Notes under the pieces: generated by a model | Told to the model about the DNA's origin: nothing | The model's database searches: none | The model's input: only the letters and a program-made list of their open reading frames with translations | Program-made: the position numbers and the translations under genes | In this document: piece after piece, positions 30,538 through 36,476 of the stretch | Layout: each line of letters begins with the position of its first letter | Numbering within the stretch: the stretch's first letter is position 1 | DNA from: Amycolatopsis circi | GTDB lineage: Bacteria; Actinomycetota; Actinomycetes; Mycobacteriales; Pseudonocardiaceae | Assembly: GCF_003385235.1 (NCBI RefSeq) | Contig: NZ_PQIA01000094.1 | Span: 1-36,476, forward strand | Direction: 5' to 3' | Length of the DNA stretch: 36,476 nucleotides

Positions 30538-31158
30538 TCAGTAGTCGCGGCCGGTGAAGCCGCGGTAGACGAACCGCGTCAGTGCCTCGACCGCTTCCTC
30601 GTCCGACGGCTGGTTCCAGCCCGCCGGGGGCGGGGTCAGCAGCCACATCTGCGCGAAGTTGTCGATCAGCTGGTACATCATCGCGATGGTCAGCTGGGTG
30701 TTCGCCGGGAGCCTTAAGCCAGCCGCGGTGACGTGTTCGAGGTGGCTCTCGACGTCTGAGGCCTGAGTGGCGCCGAAGTTCGCGTACGTGGCCGCGAAGT
30801 CGTCGTTCACCATCGCCGCCTGGCGCAGCGCGAGCATCGTGGGCGCGTTGGTGCGGTAGAAGTCCCAGTACTGCCGCACGTGCCAGCGGACTGCGGCCGG
30901 ATCGCTGAAGTCGGCCAGGTGGTCGTCGCCCAAGGCCTGCCGGTCGCTGTCCTCGGCCAGGTCGGCCAGCAGCGCGACCAGCAGTTCTTCCTTGCTCGCG
31001 AAGTGGTTGTAGAACGACCCCGCGGCGCGGCCCGCTTCCTTGGTGATGTCGGTGATCTTCGTGTTCAGGTAGCCCTTGGCCGCGAACACGCGCTTGGCCG
31101 CTTCCTTCAGCGCCGCTTCCGTTTCGGCGGCTTTGTCCTTGCGGCTCGTCGCCGTCAT
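30538..31158 (-). CDS. TetR family transcriptional regulator
   Basis: This is a 206-aa repressor. The N-terminal HTH is well formed (RVFAAKGYLNTKITDITKEA and AGRAAGSFYNHFASKEELL, about 23-61), and a helical ligand domain follows (WHVRQYWDFYRTNAPTMLAL, LTIAMMYQLIDNFAQMWLL). The ATG at 31158 has GGGAGGTG about 4-6 nt upstream. It is divergent from the FAD monooxygenase with 87 nt between, and that gap holds two palindromes built on TGAAT/ATTCA. The arrangement strongly suggests it represses the monooxygenase and is released by that enzyme's aromatic substrate or a related compound. Confidence 0.88.
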   Translation of the reverse strand: MTATSRKDKAAETEAALKEAAKRVFAAKGYLNTKITDITKEAGRAAGSFYNHFASKEELLVALLADLAEDSDRQALGDDHLADFSDPAAVRWHVRQYWDFYRTNAPTMLALRQAAMVNDDFAATYANFGATQASDVESHLEHVTAAGLRLPANTQLTIAMMYQLIDNFAQMWLLTPPPAGWNQPSDEEAVEALTRFVYRGFTGRDY

Positions 31159-31194
31159 CCGGCACCTCCCTTGACGCGAACGCTATCAGCGGGC

Positions 31195-31219
31195 ATTCTG
31201 AATTCAGATTCACTGAATC
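31195..31219. promoter_or_regulatory. Putative TetR operator (TGAAT/ATTCA palindromes)
   Basis: Perfect palindromes ATTC-T-GAAT (31195-31203), CTGAATTCAG (31198-31207) and GATTCA-C-TGAATC (31207-31219) abut or overlap between the divergent TetR and monooxygenase genes. Half-sites repeat in both orientations, as for a dimer pair binding. The AT-rich island is unlike the surrounding sequence. Confidence 0.6.
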
Positions 31220-31245
31220 AAAGTTCACCGAAAGGGGCGAGGAAG

Positions 31246-32643
31246 ATGACGGTGCTGGTGGCGGGAGCGGGCCCGACCGGGCTCACGCTGGCGATCGAGC
31301 TGGCGCGGCGCGGGGTCGGCGTGCGGATCGTGGACAAGGCGGAGCAGTACTTCGCCGGTTCGCGCGGCGACGGGCTGCAGCCGCGCACGATGGAGGTTTT
31401 CGAGGATCTCGGCGTGCTGGACGCGGTGCTCGCCGCGGGTGCGCCGCCGTATCCGATGAAGGTGTACCTCGACGGGAAGTTCGCCATGGTGCGGCGGATG
31501 GCCGAGCCGGTCGAGCCGACGCCGTCGGTGCCGTATCCGACTGCCTGGTTCCTCGGCCAGTCGCAGACCGAGGGGATCCTGCGGGACCGGCTGGCCGAGT
31601 TCGGCGTGCGGGTGGAGCTGAACACCGCGCTAACCGGCTTCACGCAGGACGAGGAGAGCATCACCGCGGAGCTGTCGACGGGGGAGACGGTGCGGGCGGA
31701 GTACCTGGTCGGCGCGGACGGCGGGAAGAGCTTCGTGCGCAAGGCGCTGGGGATCGCCTTCGAGGGGACCACTGACGAGTCGATCCGGCTGCTGCTGGGC
31801 GACGTCTCGGCGGAGGGGCTCGACCACGACTCGGGGTACTGGTTCGCGACGGCGGACGAGCCGATGTCCGGCGTCGCGTTCACGCCGCTCGCGGGGACGC
31901 CGCACTTCCAGTTCTCCTCGCCGCTCGGCGACGGCGACGCGGAGGCCTCGCTGAGCGCGTTGCAGGCCCACCTGGACCGGGTGTCCGGCGGCGGGGTCCG
32001 GCTGCTCGACCTGGCGTGGTCGACGGTGTGGCGGCCGAATATCCGGCTGGCGGCAGCCTTCCGGCAGGGCCGGGTGTTCCTCGCTGGTGACGCCGCGCAC
32101 GTGCACCCGCCGACGGGCGGACAGGGGCTGAACACCGGCGTGCAGGACGCGTACAACCTCGCCTGGAAGCTCGCCGACGGATCGCCTGCGCTGCTGGACA
32201 GCTACGAGGCGGAACGGCGCGCGGTCGCGGCGCGGGTGCTGGGGGTGAGCAGCGCGTTGCTGGAGAAATACAAGGAGGGTGCGGACGACGCGCACGAACG
32301 TGGGCCGGAGACGCAGCAGCTCGATCTGACTTATCGGGGCGGACCGCTGTCACCGGTTGGTACGGGGGCGCTGCGGCCGGGGGACCGGGCACCGGACGCG
32401 CCGCTTGTCGACGGGAATGGCAAGAGCGTGCGGCTGTTCGAGTTGTTCCGGGGTCCACATGCGACAGAGCTGGTGTTCGGCGAGGGATCGCTGGGGACGG
32501 AGCATCCGGCGTATCGGATTTTGCCGAAGGGTTCGACGGGGGAATTCGTCGACGTGGGTGGGCATGCGTATGCGGCTTATGAGGGCACGCAGGGGAAGCG
32601 GGTGTTGGTGCGGCCGGATGGGTATGTGTGGTCGGTCTCGTGA
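31246..32643 (+). CDS. FAD-dependent aromatic monooxygenase (PheA/TfdB type)
   Basis: This 465-aa group A flavoprotein hydroxylase uses NAD(P)H and O2. The FAD loop is VLVAGAGPTGLTLAIELARR (3-22), followed by the conserved SRGDGLQPRTMEVFEDLG, VGADGGKSFVRKALG (DG motif) and VFLAGDAAHVHPPTGGQGLNTGVQDAYNLAWKL (the GD motif, contacting FAD and NADPH). A thioredoxin-like C-terminal part (from about 380; PGDRAPDAPLV) is typical of the PheA/TfdB and Rox-like groups. The substrate is unknown. The ATG at 31246 has GAGGAA about 4 nt upstream. Its stop lies within a family A hairpin. Confidence 0.87.
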   Translation: MTVLVAGAGPTGLTLAIELARRGVGVRIVDKAEQYFAGSRGDGLQPRTMEVFEDLGVLDAVLAAGAPPYPMKVYLDGKFAMVRRMAEPVEPTPSVPYPTAWFLGQSQTEGILRDRLAEFGVRVELNTALTGFTQDEESITAELSTGETVRAEYLVGADGGKSFVRKALGIAFEGTTDESIRLLLGDVSAEGLDHDSGYWFATADEPMSGVAFTPLAGTPHFQFSSPLGDGDAEASLSALQAHLDRVSGGGVRLLDLAWSTVWRPNIRLAAAFRQGRVFLAGDAAHVHPPTGGQGLNTGVQDAYNLAWKLADGSPALLDSYEAERRAVAARVLGVSSALLEKYKEGADDAHERGPETQQLDLTYRGGPLSPVGTGALRPGDRAPDAPLVDGNGKSVRLFELFRGPHATELVFGEGSLGTEHPAYRILPKGSTGEFVDVGGHAYAAYEGTQGKRVLVRPDGYVWSVS

Positions 32644-32686
32644 GTGGCTATCGCGGTTCTAACCGGGATAGCCACTCACGAGACCG
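32633..32686. terminator. Long hairpin, family A copy 2
   Basis: Arms 32633-32658 and 32661-32686 pair over 26 positions with one mismatch. Outer CTCGTGAGTG and inner CGGTTCTAACCG match the copy at 3740, while the middle stem differs on both sides. It contains the stop codons of both convergent genes (monooxygenase and CHAD protein). Confidence 0.75.
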
Positions 32687-33632
32687 CGTGCTCGGCCTTC
32701 TCGATGCGGTGCCATACGTCGAGCCAGGCAGCCCGGGCTCGCGCACGCTTCGCCAGCTCGTGTTCGACAATCCGCCCGGCGATGAAGCCGATCTCCGCAT
32801 CCGCGTTGGCCAGTGCGCCGCGCACCTTCTCCGCGGCGAAGACCGCGTCCTGGTGATCGCCTAGGACGGTCTGGAATTTGCGGGTCGCCTTGATCAGTTC
32901 GGACAGCTTTTCGGCCTGCTTCTTTTTCGCCGCCGAGCGGGCCAATTCGGCGGTGTAGCGCAGTTTCTTGCCGTGGATGCGCAGCGCGTGCAGGTCGTCG
33001 TCCGGCGGGTTCGGCGGCAGGGCGGCGACCGCGCGGGCGAGCTTTCGGTACGGCTTCCGTACGTCGGCGGCCAGACCGGGCTTCTCGGACGGCGTCTCGT
33101 CGATCTCGTGCTCGGCGGTGCGGGACAGCTGAGCGATGCCTTGCAGCAGGGTCGCATACCGCGGGCTGGACAGCGCCCGGTTCAGCCGGCGGCGGGCGGT
33201 GGTGCGTTCGGAGACGAAGCGGGACACGAGCCGTCGTCCGGCGGCCTGGTCGCGGACGTCGAAGTCGGCGATCACCTCGCGCAGGTGGCCGATCAGGACG
33301 TCGTAGTCGCGGACCTCGCCCAGCACCTGGCCTAGCCAGCCGAGGTCGGTGCGCACTGGTTCCACGGTGGCCCCGACCAGCGCGCTGGAGGATTTCAGTA
33401 CGCTGCGCATCCGCCGTTGCGCGACGCGCATCTGGTGCAGTTCCTCCGGATCTGCACCGACCCGGGTGCCGGGTTCGCGGGACAGCAGTTCGCGCAGTTC
33501 GTGGTCGAGTTTGGCGCGCACGTGCGCGGCCGCCGGGGCCTCGGGCCCCGCTTTCGCCGGTTCGGCGGGGAGCCCGAGTGCGGCCGGCGTCGTCGGTTCC
33601 GGAGTGCGGCGGCTGGTCGCTTCGGAAGTCAC
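32676..33632 (-). CDS. CHAD domain protein
   Basis: CHAD domains are helical bundles rich in conserved basic residues and histidines that bind polyphosphate. This 318-aa protein has a disordered Pro/Ala-rich start (1-35) and then the domain with LHQMRVAQRRMRSVLKS (about 64-80), LGEVRDYDVLIGHL and LHALRIHGKKLRYTAELAR, the two family signature helices. No CYTH domain is fused. It is likely cytosolic and linked to polyphosphate or phosphate-storage granules. GTG 33632 follows TACCAT by 7 nt and has no Shine-Dalgarno, indicating a leaderless start. Confidence 0.87.
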   Translation of the reverse strand: MTSEATSRRTPEPTTPAALGLPAEPAKAGPEAPAAAHVRAKLDHELRELLSREPGTRVGADPEELHQMRVAQRRMRSVLKSSSALVGATVEPVRTDLGWLGQVLGEVRDYDVLIGHLREVIADFDVRDQAAGRRLVSRFVSERTTARRRLNRALSSPRYATLLQGIAQLSRTAEHEIDETPSEKPGLAADVRKPYRKLARAVAALPPNPPDDDLHALRIHGKKLRYTAELARSAAKKKQAEKLSELIKATRKFQTVLGDHQDAVFAAEKVRGALANADAEIGFIAGRIVEHELAKRARARAAWLDVWHRIEKAEHAVS

Positions 33633-33639
33633 CTGGTTA

Positions 33640-33645
33640 ATGGTA
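33640..33645 (-). promoter_or_regulatory. Putative -10 box, leaderless CHAD gene
   Basis: TACCAT on the minus strand ends 7 nt before the GTG at 33632. It is a full TANNNT match. Confidence 0.5.
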
Positions 33646-33681
33646 GGTGAACAGCGATCGGATCGGAGTCCGCCGAAACAG

Positions 33682-33722
33682 CGAGAGGGTGCGCTCCCCG
33701 CGGCGGGAAGCGCACCCTCTCG
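33682..33722 (-). terminator. Terminator of dapD
   Basis: A perfect 14-bp stem (33682-33695 with 33709-33722), extended by CCC/GGG after one mismatch, starts 9 nt beyond the dapD stop. On the minus strand it is followed by CTGTTT. It is unrelated to families A-C. Confidence 0.75.
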
Positions 33723-33731
33723 AACGCTGGA

Positions 33732-34712
33732 TCAGTTGGCGTGCAGTGCTTCGTTCAGCTGGATGCCGACACCGCCGCGCGGCACGACCTCGACCGCACC
33801 GGTCGCGGAGTTGCGCCGGAAGACCGCGCCGGAGATGCCGGACAGCTCGCGTGCTTTGACCGTCTTGCCGTCGACCTCGACCTTGGTGCCCGCGGTGATG
33901 TACAGCCCGGCCTCGATCACCGAGTCGTCGCCGAGGGAGATGCCCGCGCCGCCGTTCGCGCCGATCAGGCAGCGTTCGCCGACCGAGATCACCTCGGTGC
34001 CGCCGCCGGACAGCGTGCCCATGATCGACGCGCCGCCGCCGACGTCGCTGCCGTCGCCGACCAGCACGCCCGCCGAGATGCGGCCTTCGACCATCGACGC
34101 GCCGAGGGTGCCCGCGTTGAAGTTCACGAAGCCCTCGTGCATCACGGTGGTGCCGGACGCGAGGTGCGCGCCGAGGCGTACGCGGTCGGCGTCGGCGATG
34201 CGGACGCCGGTCGGCAGCACGTAGTCGACCATCCGCGGGAACTTGTCCACGCCGTACACGGAGACCGCGCCGCGCGACCGCAGCCGCAGCCGGGTCTGCT
34301 CGAAGCCCTCGACCGGGCACGGGCCGTGGCTCGTCCACACGACGTTGGCCAGCAGGCCGAAGATGCCGTCGAGGCTCTGCCCGTGCGGCCGGACCAGCCG
34401 GTGCGACAGCAGGTGCAAGCGCAGGTAGACGTCGTGTGCGTCGGCGGGCGCGGTGGCCAGGCTGCCGATCGTGACGCGCACCGCGACGACCTCGACACCG
34501 CGGTCGGTGTCCGGGCCGAGCAGCGCGGCCGCGGACTCGCCGAGCAGCTCGGTGGTCTGCTCCGCGGTCAGCCGCTCGGTGCCGCTGGTGCCTGCGCCGA
34601 CCAGCTTCGGGTGCGGGTACCAGGTGTCCAGCACGGTCCCGTCGGACGTGACGGTGGCCAGCCCGACGCCGACGGCGCCGGTCGTTTCGGGGTCAGGGGT
34701 CTGCTCGCTCAC
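33732..34712 (-). CDS. dapD: Tetrahydrodipicolinate N-succinyltransferase
   Basis: DapD transfers succinyl from succinyl-CoA to tetrahydrodipicolinate, the first committed step of the succinylase DAP route. The 326-aa protein (M. tuberculosis about 317) has the actinobacterial N-terminal domain (AVGVGLATVTSDGTVLDTWYP), a middle LFxL/R-rich part (FGLLANVVWTSHGPCPVEGF) and a left-handed beta-helix of hexapeptide repeats (GTTVMHEGFVNFNAGTLGAS, MVEGRISAGVLVGDGSDVGG). The E-G/H-G active-site region is in that helix. GTG 34712 is preferred: TACCGT ends 7 nt upstream; a GTG four codons earlier is in frame. The hairpin after the stop is strong. Confidence 0.95.
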   Translation of the reverse strand: MSEQTPDPETTGAVGVGLATVTSDGTVLDTWYPHPKLVGAGTSGTERLTAEQTTELLGESAAALLGPDTDRGVEVVAVRVTIGSLATAPADAHDVYLRLHLLSHRLVRPHGQSLDGIFGLLANVVWTSHGPCPVEGFEQTRLRLRSRGAVSVYGVDKFPRMVDYVLPTGVRIADADRVRLGAHLASGTTVMHEGFVNFNAGTLGASMVEGRISAGVLVGDGSDVGGGASIMGTLSGGGTEVISVGERCLIGANGGAGISLGDDSVIEAGLYITAGTKVEVDGKTVKARELSGISGAVFRRNSATGAVEVVPRGGVGIQLNEALHAN

Positions 34713-34719
34713 GCTGGTC

Positions 34720-34725
34720 ACGGTA
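34720..34725 (-). promoter_or_regulatory. Putative -10 box, leaderless dapD
   Basis: TACCGT on the minus strand ends 7 nt before GTG 34712. The identical hexamer precedes the lipoprotein gene and dapE at nearly the same distance. Confidence 0.55.
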
Positions 34726-34741
34726 GCCGAAGCGGGCCGGA

Positions 34742-35182
34742 TCAACCTGTGGTGGCCAGTTGGTTCACCTTTTGCTTGGCCTCGGTCAGCGCGGCCGAGA
34801 TGGAGACCAGCGCCTGCGTGCACGCCCCGCCCGGCGTGGGGACGGTCGTGCAGCCTGCCTGGCGGAACGCACCGACCGCCTGGTCGAGCGCCGTCGCGTC
34901 GCGGTCGAGCGGCTGGTTGACCGTCTTGCCCGCTTTCGCCAGCTTGTGCACCGAACCGGCGGTGTTGCCGACCTCGGTGACGTATTTCTCACAGCCCTTG
35001 GGCAGCTGCGTCTGCGGGCCGGTGAAGCAGGCGTCGGCCGACAGCGCGTCGAGCTTGGTCGGCAGGGCGTCCGGACCCGGATCGCCGGCGCCAGGACGGG
35101 CCTTGGGCCCGGCCTCGGTACTGCAGCCGGTGAGGACGAGGGCGAGGACGCCGAGAGCGACCAGGGAGCTTCGCGTGCGCAC
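34742..35182 (-). CDS. Putative lipoprotein, 146 aa
   Basis: The N-terminus VRTRSSLVALGVLALVLTGC is a lipoprotein signal peptide: basic start, hydrophobic core, lipobox LTGC with acylated Cys20. The mature part begins with a Pro/Gly/Ala linker, then a helical domain with four further cysteines (DACFTG, KGCEKY, AGCTT, GACTQA), likely two disulfides. No family is recognised. GTG 35182 follows TACCGT by 6 nt, indicating leaderless initiation. It lies between dapD and the divergent dapE, 29 nt upstream of dapD, so a role in envelope assembly near DAP supply is possible but only by position. Confidence 0.78.
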   Translation of the reverse strand: MRTRSSLVALGVLALVLTGCSTEAGPKARPGAGDPGPDALPTKLDALSADACFTGPQTQLPKGCEKYVTEVGNTAGSVHKLAKAGKTVNQPLDRDATALDQAVGAFRQAGCTTVPTPGGACTQALVSISAALTEAKQKVNQLATTG

Positions 35183-35188
35183 GTCCTC

Positions 35189-35194
35189 ACGGTA
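35189..35194 (-). promoter_or_regulatory. Putative -10 box, leaderless lipoprotein gene
   Basis: TACCGT ends 6 nt before GTG 35182; the gap GAGGAC could not act as a Shine-Dalgarno at that spacing. Confidence 0.5.
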
Positions 35195-35212
35195 GCCCCC
35201 GCGCTGGCTGGG

Positions 35213-35218
35213 TACCGT
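35213..35218 (+). promoter_or_regulatory. Putative -10 box, leaderless dapE
   Basis: TACCGT ends 6 nt before ATG 35225. It lies 18 nt from the divergent TACCGT of the lipoprotein gene, making a compact two-way promoter. Confidence 0.55.
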
Positions 35219-35224
35219 GCCGGT

Positions 35225-36298
35225 ATGACCTCCCTTGACCTGCGCGCCGATCCGGCCGAGCTCACTGCTGCCCTTGTGGATGTGTTCAGCGTCTCCGGGG
35301 AGGAGGGGAAGCTCGCCGATGCGGTGCAGGCGGCGTTGGTGGAGCAGGCTCCGCATTTGGAGGTTGTGCGCAATGGGGATGCTGTTTTGGCGCGGACTCA
35401 TTTGGGGCGGGCTACGCGGGTTGTGTTAGCCGGGCATTTGGATACTGTGCCGGAGAATTCCAACTTGCCTTCTCGGCGTTCTGGGGTCGGGGACGATGCT
35501 GTGTTGCACGGGTTGGGGTCCGTGGACATGAAGGGTGGGGATGCGGTGTTTTTGCATCTCGCCGCTACTTTGCCGGAGCCTCGGCATGATGTGACGTTTG
35601 TTTTTTATGACAATGAAGAGGTTGAGGCTGTTCGGAATGGGCTTGGGCGGATTGAGCGGGAACTGCCGGAGTGGTTGGTCGGCGATCTCGCTATTGTGGG
35701 GGAGCCGTCCAACGGGGTGATTGAGGCTGGGTGCCAGGGGACTTTGCGGGTTGAGGTTCGGACGGCTGGGGCTCGGGCGCATACTGCTCGGGCTTGGATG
35801 GGTTCGAATGCGATTCATGCGTTGGCGGAGCCGTTGCGGCGGTTGGCTTCTTATTCGGCTCGGGTCGTGGATATTGATGGGCTGACTTATCGGGAAGGGC
35901 TGCAGGCTACTGCTATTTCTGGTGGGGTGGCTGGGAATGTAGTGCCTGATGCTGCTGTTTTGACGGTTAATCATCGGTTTGCGCCGGATCGTGGGGCGGG
36001 GGAGGCTGAGGCGCATGTGCGTGAGGTGTTTGACGGGTTTGACGTGACGTTGGTGGATATGTCGCCTGGGGCGTTGCCTGGGTTGTCTGCTCCTGCTGCT
36101 GCGGAACTTGTTGCTGCGGCTGGGGGGTCTGCTGCGGCTAAGTTGGGGTGGACGGATGTGGCTCGGTTTGCCGCGTTGGGGATGCCTGCGGTGAATTTCG
36201 GGCCTGGGGATCCTACTTTGGCTCATACTCAGCAGGAGAATGTTCGGGTGGGGGAGATTCGGGAAGTGGCTTCGGTTTTGAGGAAGTTCCTCAGCTGA
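35225..36298 (+). CDS. dapE: Succinyl-diaminopimelate desuccinylase
   Basis: DapE hydrolyses N-succinyl-L,L-DAP to L,L-DAP and succinate. This 357-aa M20 metallopeptidase (M. tuberculosis about 354) has VLAGHLDTVP (first zinc His and Asp), GLGSVDMKGGDAV (bridging Asp), FYDNEEVEA (catalytic and zinc Glu), VGEPSN, ARAHTARAWMG (dimerisation domain His) and the last zinc His in LAHTQQENV. It is complete. After about codon 25 codon use shifts strongly to T- and G-ending codons, and codon 68 is TTA, which is striking in an apparently essential gene. A family C hairpin follows 66-76 nt after the stop. Confidence 0.92.
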   Translation: MTSLDLRADPAELTAALVDVFSVSGEEGKLADAVQAALVEQAPHLEVVRNGDAVLARTHLGRATRVVLAGHLDTVPENSNLPSRRSGVGDDAVLHGLGSVDMKGGDAVFLHLAATLPEPRHDVTFVFYDNEEVEAVRNGLGRIERELPEWLVGDLAIVGEPSNGVIEAGCQGTLRVEVRTAGARAHTARAWMGSNAIHALAEPLRRLASYSARVVDIDGLTYREGLQATAISGGVAGNVVPDAAVLTVNHRFAPDRGAGEAEAHVREVFDGFDVTLVDMSPGALPGLSAPAAAELVAAAGGSAAAKLGWTDVARFAALGMPAVNFGPGDPTLAHTQQENVRVGEIREVASVLRKFLS

Positions 36299-36363
36299 GT
36301 TCTCGGCTCGTCGCCTGGCGGCGACATTGCGCCTCGTTGGTTGCGTGGGGCACCCCGTTGCCC

Positions 36364-36451
36364 ATTGTGCTGACGGTTCGGGGGTGCTTGTCAAGGCGGG
36401 AAAGATGCCTTGACAAGCACCCCCGAACCGCAGGGAGGCTTCGTATCGGGG
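36364..36451 (-). repeat. 88-bp hairpin element, family C copy 3
   Basis: This copy has a perfect 23-bp stem (36374-36396 with 36408-36430) and an 11-nt loop containing GGGAAAGA. The outer ends match copy 1 closely in inverted orientation (CCCCGATACGAAGCC-type end at 36451, CAGCACAAT-type end at 36364). Nothing else is recognised between dapE and the window end. Confidence 0.85.
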
Positions 36452-36476
36452 TTGGGGGCTGTCTCTCATCCACATC

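Noticed and set aside
31246..32643. Rifampicin monooxygenase (Rox)
   Set aside because: The fold group is right, but the N-terminal region reads like general PheA/TfdB hydroxylases and I see no Rox-specific feature, so I kept the broader name.

Overview
The window is high-GC actinobacterial DNA. Its gene content and order point to a mycolic-acid-lineage relative in the Pseudonocardiaceae, and Amycolatopsis is my best guess. It carries an arabinogalactan-linker pathway (rmlB, rmlD, wbbL-like, two LCP ligases, a GDP-mannose-type pyrophosphorylase), the F420 genes fbiA/fbiB, and the succinylase branch of DAP/lysine synthesis (dapC, dapD, dapE). Names rest on motifs and remembered family sequences; no search was run.

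Layout. 1-1179: the 3' part of a secreted-type lipase and a 140-aa unknown. 1115-3735: a TetM-type ribosome-protection GTPase on the minus strand with a possible leader ORF, divergent from a DoxX membrane protein. 3779-9619: a cell-wall block with a TIGR03089-type protein, two LCP proteins, rmlB and rmlD. 9620-10006: a hairpin-rich intergenic region. 10007-17061: four glycosyltransferase genes, including an 837-aa GT2-GT4 fusion. 17058-19825: amidohydrolase, small membrane protein, secreted SRPBCC protein and a divergent TetR. 19896-23704: wbbL-like gene, a Pro/Thr-rich unknown, manB-like gene and an AlkA-like glycosylase. 23828-24516: two small membrane proteins with Pro/Gln/Gly/Tyr-rich tails.

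24572-28670 is a tightly overlapping minus-strand operon: GNAT, fbiA, fbiB, NUDIX, a 48-aa membrane protein and a GntR regulator. 28717-30413 runs the other way with a 57-aa protein, fdxA and dapC. 30538-32643 is a TetR/FAD-monooxygenase divergon. 32676-36298 holds a CHAD protein, dapD, a lipoprotein and dapE.

How it works together. rmlB/rmlD make dTDP-L-rhamnose. The wbbL-like enzyme would add rhamnose to lipid-linked GlcNAc, and the LCP proteins would attach the finished polymer to peptidoglycan. dapC, dapD and dapE supply meso-DAP for the same wall. The gene order from TIGR03089 through LCP, rmlD, wbbL and manB to fbiA/fbiB resembles M. tuberculosis Rv3268-Rv3261, with about 10 kb of glycosyltransferase and TetR-linked genes between rmlD and wbbL. 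The fdxA-dapC and dapD/dapE parts resemble Rv1177-Rv1178 and Rv1201c-Rv1202.

Most unusual features. Three families of long hairpins recur between genes. One is an ~88-bp element in three copies whose lower stem changes sequence while staying paired. About a dozen genes have a TANNNT-like box ending 6-8 nt before the start codon, as expected for leaderless transcripts. rmlD, the 3' end of the GT4 gene at 10007 and dapE drift to T-rich (+ strand) wobble positions and contain rare TTA codons. Two convincing small genes (48 and 57 aa) are easy to miss.
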